From an uncultured Collinsella sp. (GTDB lineage Bacteria; Actinomycetota; Coriobacteriia; Coriobacteriales; Coriobacteriaceae), in NCBI GenBank assembly GCA_900550205.1, contig URRJ01000030.1, positions 1 through 15,899 of the forward strand: a stretch of 15,899 bases of DNA, given 5' to 3'. The notes beneath the pieces are model-generated. The model was given only the letters and a program-made list of their open reading frames with translations. It searched no databases and had not been told where the DNA came from. This document shows, piece after piece, positions 1-6,562 of this stretch (position 1 is its first letter; each line of letters starts with the position of its first letter). The position numbers and the translations under genes were made by a program.

Positions 1-165
1 TCGGACCCCTACCATCCGCTGGAGGAAAGGCTGCAGCTCACCCGGAACGCGCTGGCGCTGCTGGACGCCTACGGCGTGGGGGACGTGCCGCTCGGCGACC
101 TCGACCTGACGCCGGGGCTCATCGAGAGGGCGCGCGCAGAGAGGGGCGATGCCCCGCTGGCCTAG
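1..165 (+). CDS. 3' end of an unidentified gene (partial)
   Basis: An open frame runs from the first base of the window to a TAG at 163-165 and gives the last 54 residues of a protein that starts outside the window. The visible part is GC-rich, strongly biased to G/C in third codon positions, and mostly charged/leucine-rich (it contains LEERLQLTRNALALLDAYGV and ends in RGDAPLA), so it is probably helical. I do not recognise the family. The codon use fits a high-GC actinobacterial chromosome or mobile element and contrasts sharply with the AT-rich gene that begins 200 bases downstream. That this is a real coding end is supported by composition and frame only. Confidence 0.55.
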   Translation, partial: SDPYHPLEERLQLTRNALALLDAYGVGDVPLGDLDLTPGLIERARAERGDAPLA

Positions 166-295
166 CCTGGAAGAAAACGGAATAGACGGACCGACCGTCC
201 GGCTGAGTCTGGGAAGAGGTGCCGGGCGGCGGGCGGAGCATGGCCACCGGACCTATCGAAACACATCTCCACCGTTCCTTCAACTGGGAAAACGG

Positions 296-328
296 CGCCC
301 CCGGACCCCAGGAGGGGCCGCGGGGGCG
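296..328 (+). terminator. GC-rich hairpin, possible terminator of the upstream partial gene
   Basis: CGCCCCCG...CCCC pairs with GGGG...CGGGGGCG around an AGGA-type loop, giving a very strong stem with a small internal bulge. It lies about 130 bases after the TAG of the partial gene. No run of T follows on the plus strand, so it is not a classical intrinsic terminator. It could instead be a REP-like or other structural element. Bases 166-358 hold no gene that I can support; the only other structure seen there is a small hairpin, CGGAC/GTCCG, at 187-201. Confidence 0.3.
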
Positions 329-358
329 TTCGGCTAACTGCGGGAATGGCCTATTCGC

Positions 359-1237
359 TCAATGTGTTCGGCTGAGATCGGAAATCAACCCAGAAACAGC
401 ATCCAGCTTATTTTGGTCTATAAGTTCTTTTTCATAACTCATATTTGCGGAAATTCGCTTTTCTTTCTCGGCCTCAGTTGCAAGTTTATATTGATGGGCT
501 GAAGGAGGAGAAGTTAAAACTGCTCCGAGTTGTTTTTTTGCGACATACAGAGAAGAAATGAAATCAAAGGGAATATGGAAGCTGAAAGCTTGTAAGGATT
601 GTTGAGAAAGCCTCTTGTACCTATTCAAGTTATTAACTAACTCATTTTCTTTAATCAGATCAAAATAATGAAGCAAACGGTCGTCAAGACATGCACAGTA
701 TGAGGAGCAGTCAATAGTTTGAATTATCTCCATCACCCTAGGAATAATGCGTAGGCATTCGTTTAATAATATAAACTCCGAAACAGCCTCTACGCCTTCG
801 GGAGCGGTTTCATCTCGGTAATAAATTGTTTTCCGGCAAAAAACAATTTCATCTATTTCTTCAATGTGGCAGTTATCAATAGATTTATCCGAGCTATAAC
901 TTAGCATAATAAATGAAAATAACTCATCCAAGAGACTGTATAGGTTTTCAATGTAACCAGCACAATGTAACATTGCATGTTTCTTATTCTTCTGATCGGG
1001 CAAATAATTAAAAACAAACCAAAATATGAGACTTGTAGCTATTGCAGTCGTAAAAACATCGACCAGCTCGAATAAAGGTGAACCACTCACATTAAATATG
1101 GGTTTCAGAGAATCAGGGAACCCTGGGAAGTAAGGAATTTGCGATTGTTTTATCATAAGAAAAAGAGAAATGCTCAAGGCTGAAATCTGCTTATAGCAAG
1201 AAAGCCTAAGATAAGTGGCTTTAACTTTATGTTGCAT
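359..1237 (-). CDS. Unknown AT-rich membrane protein
   Basis: This is a 292-residue protein of no family I recognise. I chose the ATG at 1237 because GGAG sits eight bases upstream (1246-1249). The frame stays open to an ATG at 1333 and a TTG at 1354, and the low-GC composition reaches about 1333, so a start 32 residues earlier is possible but has no good ribosome binding site. Near the N-terminus is a short hydrophobic stretch (about residues 18-30, ALSISLFLMI) and then a clear membrane helix (about 55-79, with TSLIFWFVFNYL). The remaining ~210 residues are polar and probably cytoplasmic. They have several cysteines, many Glu/Lys and probably long helices, and end in ISDLSRTH. The base composition is far more AT-rich than anything else in the window, which points to recent horizontal acquisition. 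It lies head-to-head with the DUF4869/ATPase pair, so a link to that pair is possible but unproven. Confidence 0.65.
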   Translation of the reverse strand: MQHKVKATYLRLSCYKQISALSISLFLMIKQSQIPYFPGFPDSLKPIFNVSGSPLFELVDVFTTAIATSLIFWFVFNYLPDQKNKKHAMLHCAGYIENLYSLLDELFSFIMLSYSSDKSIDNCHIEEIDEIVFCRKTIYYRDETAPEGVEAVSEFILLNECLRIIPRVMEIIQTIDCSSYCACLDDRLLHYFDLIKENELVNNLNRYKRLSQQSLQAFSFHIPFDFISSLYVAKKQLGAVLTSPPSAHQYKLATEAEKEKRISANMSYEKELIDQNKLDAVSGLISDLSRTH

Positions 1238-1336
1238 ATATCGTTCTCCAATCCTTGAAAGATGCGGCCCATTAAATCGAAATAGATATTTTCTGATTTT
1301 GGAAGCAACTACTACAAATAAATGTTTACTCATTCC

Positions 1337-1579
1337 ATGACTGAACAGAAGCAAGTTGTGGGGCGAAATCCCAAGCTCATCACCGAACGCTTATTTCCTG
1401 ACGATACCATCAGCCGGTACCAACAGGGCGCCTGCGAACGCTTTTTTGGTACCGGCTATGCCGCCAGCCCCAAACTCCTGCGGTATTGCTTCGACCGTAT
1501 TCCAACAGCCCAAACACAAAACGATATAATCAGGACCAGGGGAACACACAGCGTTCAACCTAGGAGGTCGACGTGTTAA
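1337..1579 (+). CDS. Doubtful small ORF or gene remnant before the DUF4869 gene
   Basis: An open frame from an ATG at 1337 (another at 1322) to the TAA at 1577-1579 gives about 80 residues, starting MTEQKQVVGRNPKL. Between about 1375 and 1505 the third codon positions look coding-like, but neither ATG has a ribosome binding site and I recognise no family. The stop overlaps the GTG start of the next gene (1573) by seven bases, so if translated it would be coupled to that gene. A perfect 12-bp inverted repeat (1412-1457) and a TATAAT (1525-1530) fall inside it, which argues that the stretch is regulatory or a decayed gene end rather than an intact gene. Confidence 0.22.
   Translation: MTEQKQVVGRNPKLITERLFPDDTISRYQQGACERFFGTGYAASPKLLRYCFDRIPTAQTQNDIIRTRGTHSVQPRRSTC
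1412..1457. repeat. Perfect 12-bp inverted repeat with 22-base spacer
   Basis: AGCCGGTACCAA at 1412-1423 is matched exactly by its reverse complement TTGGTACCGGCT at 1446-1457. Each arm contains the palindrome GGTACC. The element lies between the divergent membrane-protein gene and the DUF4869 gene, about 115 bases before the GTG of the latter. No T-run follows on either strand, so it is unlikely to be an intrinsic terminator. It could be an operator for a dimeric regulator, a recombination or cruciform site, or an RNA stem in a leader. Confidence 0.6.
1525..1530 (+). promoter_or_regulatory. Candidate -10 box for the DUF4869-ATPase pair
   Basis: A perfect TATAAT stands 42 bases before the GTG at 1573, in an otherwise GC-balanced stretch. 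No convincing TTGACA-like -35 box occurs at 16-18 bases upstream, so the promoter may need an activator, or the match may be chance. Transcription from here would give a leader of roughly 35 bases that includes the strong ribosome binding site AGGAGGT (1562-1568). Confidence 0.4.
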
Positions 1580-2022
1580 CGATACATTATGGGGACATGG
1601 ATAACGTGATTTACAACACATCGGTCTATTTCGATAACGTGTACTCCCCCCAGTGGTTTGAAGATTCCTTTGCCCAACGTGTCATTAAATCTATCGACAA
1701 GGGCACCGTGGTGGGGCCCAACGCAATCGACACTAAGATCCTAGGCATCATCCCTCCCGAGAAACTATCCAGCGGCACCAAAACACTGCTGCTTATGTAC
1801 TTTATGCCGCAAAATGTATATAACGCCTCAAACTGTGGTGACAATTGCGCCTACTGGATTCTAAGAATCGCTGCACAAAAGGACCTAACAATCAACCTCT
1901 ACCATATATTGGATTTTGGAAACGGCAAATTCACGGCAACCATTGCGAACACAGGCGATGTCGTTCACACGATGTTTGACCTTGTCCCCATAGCTGGAAA
2001 ATGCCTAAGGGAGAACTCCTGA
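1573..2022 (+). CDS. DUF4869-like protein, first gene of a two-gene module
   Basis: This 149-residue protein starts at GTG 1573, five bases after AGGAGG (1562-1567). It resembles the DUF4869 family of uncharacterised ~150-residue proteins known mainly from Clostridia and other gut bacteria; I recognise it from memory and did not run a search. Features that fit are the start MLTIHYGDMDNVIYNTSVYF, a central PPEKLSSGTKTLLLM segment (61-75), the cysteine-bearing NASNCGDNC (84-92) and the ending VVHTMFDLVP. There is no signal peptide or membrane helix, so it is probably cytoplasmic. No catalytic motif is known to me. Its TGA (2020-2022) overlaps the ATG of the ATPase gene by one base, which implies translational coupling and a shared function. 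Confidence 0.8.
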   Translation: MLTIHYGDMDNVIYNTSVYFDNVYSPQWFEDSFAQRVIKSIDKGTVVGPNAIDTKILGIIPPEKLSSGTKTLLLMYFMPQNVYNASNCGDNCAYWILRIAAQKDLTINLYHILDFGNGKFTATIANTGDVVHTMFDLVPIAGKCLRENS

Positions 2023-2999
2023 TGCGCGGATCATACAAGGTAGTTATTCAGAACAACCGTGTTCAGTTTAAACTGACCATCAATAGAAATCTGACCATCA
2101 TCCAAGGTAACAGTGCTACAGGCAAGACAACTCTGCTTGATATGGTGGCAGCTCACGAAGAGCTTGGGGCACAAAGCGGCGTAACAGTAAGTTGCAAAGT
2201 GCCCTGTAAAACAATATCTGGAAAATATTGGCGCAGAGATCTCCAAGAGATTTCCAGCAGTATTGTTTTTATTGATGAGGGCAATACTTTTGTTCGATCA
2301 AGAGAATTTGCCCATGAAGCAAAGCGTAGCTCAAACTACTACGTAATCGTCGCCAGAGAGTCACTGCGCCAACTGCCCTATAGCGTTGATGAAATCTACG
2401 GTCTTAAGAACACCAACCGAACCACAACGAAGTATCCCGTTTACTCTCGCGTCTACACCTCTACATATCGAATTTACGGTGATACTGATTTTAGAGGCGA
2501 GAGGCCCGAGCTTGTCATCGTCGAGGACACAAATTCGGGCTACGAATTCTTCAGTTTGCTATGCAAAAAGAGCAGCATTAAATGCATCAGCGCGGGAGGC
2601 AAATCAAATATTTGCAACTGCATTATGGACGCACCGGAAAACGACATCCTCGTGATTGCCGACGGCGCCGCCTTTGGACCAGAAATTGCGGAAGCAGCTG
2701 CTCTATTGCGCCGAAAGAACATAAAGCTATTCCTACCGGAATCGTTTGAATGGCTCGTGTTGAAGTCGGGATTATTCAACAGCAAACACATTAAGGACAT
2801 GCTACTTAACCCCGCTGAACATATCGAAAGCTCAAAGTTCTTTAGCTGGGAGAAGTTCTTTACCGCGGAACTCATCGAATGCTCCCGAGACACACGTTTT
2901 CGATATGACAAGAGCCGCTTGAACGAGGAGTACTTGAACCCCTCCACCCTTGCGGCTCTTAAGGATACTTTGCCGGACCTTGGAATTATTTCGCGCTAA
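2022..2999 (+). CDS. P-loop ATPase with TOPRIM-like C-terminal half
   Basis: I chose the ATG at 2022, inside TGATG, because GGGAG (2009-2013) lies eight bases upstream; an in-frame ATG at 2001 is an alternative with no site. The 325-residue protein has a Walker A motif GNSATGKT (29-36), a Walker B motif IVFIDE (81-86) and a sensor-like VIVARE (108-113). There is no ABC signature (LSGGQ) and no coiled-coil insertion, so it is a compact ATPase rather than an SMC or a full OLD protein. The second half has LVIVEDTNS (164-172) and ILVIADGAAFG (209-219), spaced like the Glu and Asp motifs of a TOPRIM fold, but the second Asp of DxD is replaced by Ala. Related proteins in gut Firmicutes are, as far as I recall, often labelled 'translation initiation factor 2', which the sequence does not support. 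Its role is unknown; I infer a nucleic-acid or stress/defence function working with the DUF4869 partner. Confidence 0.8.
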   Translation: MRGSYKVVIQNNRVQFKLTINRNLTIIQGNSATGKTTLLDMVAAHEELGAQSGVTVSCKVPCKTISGKYWRRDLQEISSSIVFIDEGNTFVRSREFAHEAKRSSNYYVIVARESLRQLPYSVDEIYGLKNTNRTTTKYPVYSRVYTSTYRIYGDTDFRGERPELVIVEDTNSGYEFFSLLCKKSSIKCISAGGKSNICNCIMDAPENDILVIADGAAFGPEIAEAAALLRRKNIKLFLPESFEWLVLKSGLFNSKHIKDMLLNPAEHIESSKFFSWEKFFTAELIECSRDTRFRYDKSRLNEEYLNPSTLAALKDTLPDLGIISR

Positions 3000-3010
3000 A
3001 GCGAGAAATA
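2987..3010. terminator. Shared hairpin over two converging stop codons
   Basis: TATTTC-g-CGC, loop TAAA, GCG-a-GAAATA gives nine base pairs with one mismatch. The plus-strand ATPase gene (TAA 2997-2999) and the minus-strand glycosyltransferase gene (TAG 2998-2996) end inside it and overlap tail to tail by four bases. The outer stem is A/T, so on each strand the arm ends in a short T or A run. It may work weakly in both directions. Confidence 0.4.
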
Positions 3011-5482
3011 CTCACTATCGGCAGATAGGTTTGGTCCGAGCCATGGGTCGCCGTTGAGGAAGAACTCCGGCCAGCACTGCATGAACAGCGCCTGCTCGCG
3101 CTTCCAGCGGAGCAGCTTTTCCTCGTTGGCCTCTTCCCTGCCGCGCGAGGTGAACTCGTAGTGGTACAGCTCGGCATAGGGTGTAAAGATGGTACGGTAG
3201 CCCGCCTCCCACACGCGCAGGCAAAAATCTGCGTCGTTAAAACCGACGACGAATTCCTCGTTGTAGCCTCCGACCTGCTCAAATACGTCGCGTCGGACCA
3301 TCTGGCAGGCACCTGTTACGGCGCTAAAGTTACCCGGACGTACGGCGCGGGCAAGATAGCCCTCGCGCTTTGCCGAGAAATCCTGGTTGGCATGAGCAAG
3401 TGCACCACGCACGCCAACCACAATGCCAGCGTGTTGCACCAGATGATCGGCAAAGTAGAGTTTGGCGCCCACCACACCCGCATCGGGACGTTGCAGATAG
3501 CCCATCATCTCTTCGATAAAGTCGGGGCTTATGACCTCGGTATCGTTGTTCAGCAGCAGTAGATAGTCGCCCTTGGCATGCTCTACGCCAAAGTTGATGA
3601 TCTGGGAGTAATTGAACTCGCCCGGCCAGTACACAACGCGTGCGTTACCTTTGCCTTCAGATACTGCGGCCACGCGCTCCGGCAGGCTTTCGTAATACGC
3701 AAACGTCTCCGGATCTTCACTGTTGTTCTCCACCAAGACGATCTCATAGTTGGCATACGTGGCCTTCTGGGCGATCGACATCACACAGGCGTCGAGCGTC
3801 TCGACGTGGTCCTTGGTGGGAATCACAATGCTCACCAACGGCGCAGACTCCGGCAGCGCATAACGCATGCGATAGACAAACGGCGTCTCGGTCTCCTCGA
3901 CCGGTCCGTGAACGCCAAGCGAGTCAAAGTGGCGCTGCAGCGCCAAACGACCAGCTTCAATGGCATACGGCTTGCTATCAGCAGAGCCATCGGCGGTGGA
4001 GCCGGGGCGCACACGCCAGTGATACAACACGTGGGCAATATGCTCAAACCGTGCGCCCGATGCAAGGCAGCGAAGCGTCAGGTCGTAATCCTGGGCGCCC
4101 GCGACGTCTTCCGGCGACATGCCAATGCGATCGATAAGCGCCTTCTCCACCATCAGAAAATGCGTCACGCAGTTATGGCTATAGAGCAGATCGACGTTGA
4201 GTTGCGTCTTAAAGACCGGCTGACCCCACTCCCCCGTTTTCTGGAACATGTCCTCGTCACAGAACAGGACCTGCGGACGCTCTCCCTCTGCCGCTTTGTT
4301 CAACGCGGCGACATAGTGGAACAACGCATCCGGCTCCAGAATGTCGTCATGGTCCAAGAACGCTATGTAGTCGCCCGTCGCTTGCTTGATACCTGCGTTG
4401 GTGTTGACCACAATGCCGCCGTTGCCGGGAAGCTCAATGCGACGGATGCGCTCGTCGTTGGCACCTGCCGCAAGGGTGGCCACCGCGTCCCATTCGGGCG
4501 AGGCGTCCATAAGCAGCAATTCCCAGTTGTCATAGCTCTGAAATAGCACGGAGTCCAGCAGCTCACGCAGGTAGACCCGATCGGTCCTATAGCACGGCAC
4601 CACAATGCTCACGAGCGGCCTATAGGCAAATGCCGCCGAAGCGACACGCTGGCACGCCAAATCACCCGGCTTCGCGCGATGTTGATCAAACCAGCGTCGA
4701 TAAGCCGCGTCATCCGCACGCGCATCCTTCATACGGTTCCAACTGTCGTCGACCATGCCGTTGTACAGGCGACCATCCATGGCACAAAATCCACTCTGGA
4801 TTTGGCCCGTGGAATCAGCCACAATCGCGACAAAATCGCGTATATCCTGAGGCATCTCCACGCTCAGATACGTTTTATTAACGCGGCATCCGTTCTGCTG
4901 GAGAACATCGATCTGCGATTCAAACACATGCACGGTGGCATCAATGGCATTCAAGTGCGTATCGAAGATCTGGAGCTCAGGGGCGCACTGGGGATCTCCC
5001 GCCCACTTAACCTCATAGCGCCAGACGACGCCCTCATCTGCCGGTAAATAACGAACGGCATCGATCTCGTAGCGACCGCAGCACTCGCCGCGCTGTGCAT
5101 CGCGAACGAGCGCACACATCGCAGGCTTTGCTTTGTAGTTAATCTTAGATTCCAGCTTGGCAATACGACTATCAAGGCGAATAGAGCCCAGCCTTTTGCC
5201 GTCGGACGCAAATGAGACGTCAATTGTAGAGCCGTCCATAAACGGAAGCACCAAGACAACGAGCTCGCGCTCATAATCGGCAACGGAGGGACAAAGCGCA
5301 AGCACGCGGCCATAATCGACCGGCAGTGCCAAAGACGGCACGCAAACGCCATTGGTCGTCGCGTGAGCAAAGGCCTGGGAACCCTCCTGCTCAATAAGCC
5401 CCGCGATATCCTGGCCGGCAAAACGAAGCAGCACAAACAGGCGACCCTGACTGCGGCAAAGCGCCAAACGCTTGATACTCAT
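2996..5482 (-). CDS. Large glycosyltransferase with two GT2 domains
   Basis: This 828-residue protein carries two family-2 (GT-A fold) glycosyltransferase domains, so it probably adds two successive sugars or alternates linkages in a surface polysaccharide, at the inner face of the membrane. Residues 1-285 are an uncharacterised region. Domain 1 begins at RPLVSIVVPCYRT (288-300), with the metal-binding DHDD at 377-380, an ED-type AQDYDLTLR (463-471) and YHWR (487-490). Domain 2 begins at APLVSIVIPTKDH (547-559), with EFNYSQIINFG (622-632), LNNDTEV (644-650) as the DxD equivalent, and FNDADFCLRVWEAGY (748-762). The layout matches rhamnan/O-antigen type double GT2 enzymes. There is no signal peptide or clear membrane helix. 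The ATG at 5482 directly abuts the TAG of the upstream gene (5483-5485), so it is the last gene of the five-gene operon and is probably coupled. Sugar and acceptor cannot be told from sequence. Confidence 0.9.
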   Translation of the reverse strand: MSIKRLALCRSQGRLFVLLRFAGQDIAGLIEQEGSQAFAHATTNGVCVPSLALPVDYGRVLALCPSVADYERELVVLVLPFMDGSTIDVSFASDGKRLGSIRLDSRIAKLESKINYKAKPAMCALVRDAQRGECCGRYEIDAVRYLPADEGVVWRYEVKWAGDPQCAPELQIFDTHLNAIDATVHVFESQIDVLQQNGCRVNKTYLSVEMPQDIRDFVAIVADSTGQIQSGFCAMDGRLYNGMVDDSWNRMKDARADDAAYRRWFDQHRAKPGDLACQRVASAAFAYRPLVSIVVPCYRTDRVYLRELLDSVLFQSYDNWELLLMDASPEWDAVATLAAGANDERIRRIELPGNGGIVVNTNAGIKQATGDYIAFLDHDDILEPDALFHYVAALNKAAEGERPQVLFCDEDMFQKTGEWGQPVFKTQLNVDLLYSHNCVTHFLMVEKALIDRIGMSPEDVAGAQDYDLTLRCLASGARFEHIAHVLYHWRVRPGSTADGSADSKPYAIEAGRLALQRHFDSLGVHGPVEETETPFVYRMRYALPESAPLVSIVIPTKDHVETLDACVMSIAQKATYANYEIVLVENNSEDPETFAYYESLPERVAAVSEGKGNARVVYWPGEFNYSQIINFGVEHAKGDYLLLLNNDTEVISPDFIEEMMGYLQRPDAGVVGAKLYFADHLVQHAGIVVGVRGALAHANQDFSAKREGYLARAVRPGNFSAVTGACQMVRRDVFEQVGGYNEEFVVGFNDADFCLRVWEAGYRTIFTPYAELYHYEFTSRGREEANEEKLLRWKREQALFMQCWPEFFLNGDPWLGPNLSADSEYFSL

Positions 5483-6550
5483 CTACACTTCTCGCTTTCC
5501 CAGAGCGTTCGCAGCCATGCGCTTGCACGCGCCCAAGCGCCCAAACCTCAAGACGTCGTAATCGAACATGAGTTTTTTGCACGAACGAGCAGCAGGCGCC
5601 TTACCGACAAGTGCCGCACGCACCAGAGCGGCAACAGAAGGAGCGCATTGTGCGAGCGCAGCATCACTGCCCACGGCAGAACCGTCAAGCGCCGCGGCGA
5701 CGGCAGCAAACACCTTGCCGCAGTCCGAACCCAGCAACCTGAGCGCATCGTACAGCACCAAATCACACAGGAAGTATGCCAGGTCATCGGCATGCTGAGC
5801 ATCGAGACCGTCGCGCTGCCAGTCAGCAAGCACCGCGGAGTAAATCTTCACGTGCTCAAGCAAACGTGTCTCGTCGTCATAGCGCATGGTGTCCATGAGC
5901 GAACCTTTGCGTGCCACGCGGTAGTCGTACAGCTTGTTCGAGATAAGCGCGGTCTTGCGGGAGCGACCGTACACGGCAAAATCGAAGACCTGGTCCTCGC
6001 CATACTTAACGGTTTCATCGAACACGATCCCGTTGCCCAGTAAAAAAGCGCGCTTACAAGCGGTGCGCCATGCAAAGGGGCGAGACGCTTCCTTAAACAG
6101 CAGGTCGGAGCTATAGCCCTCAAACGACACATCGCGCGGGCTCAGTACATAGTTAAGCCACGGATACCCCGCCTCCAACGGATACGGATTCGCGCCAAAG
6201 GTCAAAACGTCGCAATCCTCACGCTCAAAGGCATCAACGATTACGCGGCACGCATCAGGGGTAAACCGGTCGTCGGAATCCAAAAACGCAACGACAGGCG
6301 CCGTGGACGCAGCGATGCCCACATTGCGCGCGCTCGACAGACCACCGTTGGGCTTATCGACAAGCTTAAAGCGCGTATCCTTTTCGCAATAGGCAGCGGC
6401 GATGTCGCGCGAACCATCCGGCGAACCATCGTTGACCAGCACGCCTTCCCAATCGGGCATATCCTGTGCGAGTAAGGAGTCGAGGCACCAGGCCAGACAC
6501 TCCTCCACCTTGTAGATGGGAACGACAACGGAAATCTTGGGGGTAGCCAT
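5483..6550 (-). CDS. GT2 glycosyltransferase (type B)
   Basis: This is a single-domain family-2 glycosyltransferase of 355 residues. I prefer the ATG at 6550, nine bases from AGGAG (6560-6564), over the GTG at 6556, which is only three bases from it. Counting from the ATG, the GT-A domain starts at KISVVVPIYKVEE (5-17), with VNDGSPDGS (39-47), GGLSSARNVGIA (69-80) and the metal-binding DSDD (91-94). Further on are KYGEDQVFDF (182-191), with the likely catalytic-region ED pair, and LYDYRVARKGSL. It resembles capsular/teichoic-type transferases such as the EpsJ/CpsI kind. It aligns along its whole length with the product of 7756-8796 (PFAWR..CKRAFLLGNGIVF against QPYACRVAFSRELLNREGIYF; YGEDQVFDFAVYGRSRKT against LGEDVVFQFAAYALARKT), so the two are paralogues. 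The ATG lies twelve bases after the preceding gene's stop, in the same operon. Confidence 0.9.
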   Translation of the reverse strand: MATPKISVVVPIYKVEECLAWCLDSLLAQDMPDWEGVLVNDGSPDGSRDIAAAYCEKDTRFKLVDKPNGGLSSARNVGIAASTAPVVAFLDSDDRFTPDACRVIVDAFEREDCDVLTFGANPYPLEAGYPWLNYVLSPRDVSFEGYSSDLLFKEASRPFAWRTACKRAFLLGNGIVFDETVKYGEDQVFDFAVYGRSRKTALISNKLYDYRVARKGSLMDTMRYDDETRLLEHVKIYSAVLADWQRDGLDAQHADDLAYFLCDLVLYDALRLLGSDCGKVFAAVAAALDGSAVGSDAALAQCAPSVAALVRAALVGKAPAARSCKKLMFDYDVLRFGRLGACKRMAANALGKREV

Positions 6551-6562
6551 AGTCACGCGCTC

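Noticed and set aside
149..437. Two overlapping small frames after the partial first gene
   Set aside because: They are Pro/Arg/Gly-rich, overlap each other and run through a strong hairpin. Neither has a convincing start or likeness to known proteins.
2001..2021. Upstream ATG for the ATPase, adding seven residues
   Set aside because: It lies well inside the DUF4869 gene with no ribosome binding site, whereas the ATG at 2022 has GGGAG at eight bases and makes a standard TGATG coupling.
1..2999. Possible insertion sequence or integrated element in the accessory region
   Set aside because: No transposase, integrase, terminal inverted repeat pair or target-site duplication was seen at the edges. 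The 12-bp inverted repeat has only a 22-base spacer and cannot bound an element.
3578..4546. 322-codon open frame on the plus strand
   Set aside because: It lies fully antisense to the double glycosyltransferase gene, whose domains are clear. The translation is His/Arg/Val-rich with no recognisable motif, typical of the opposite strand of GC-rich genes.
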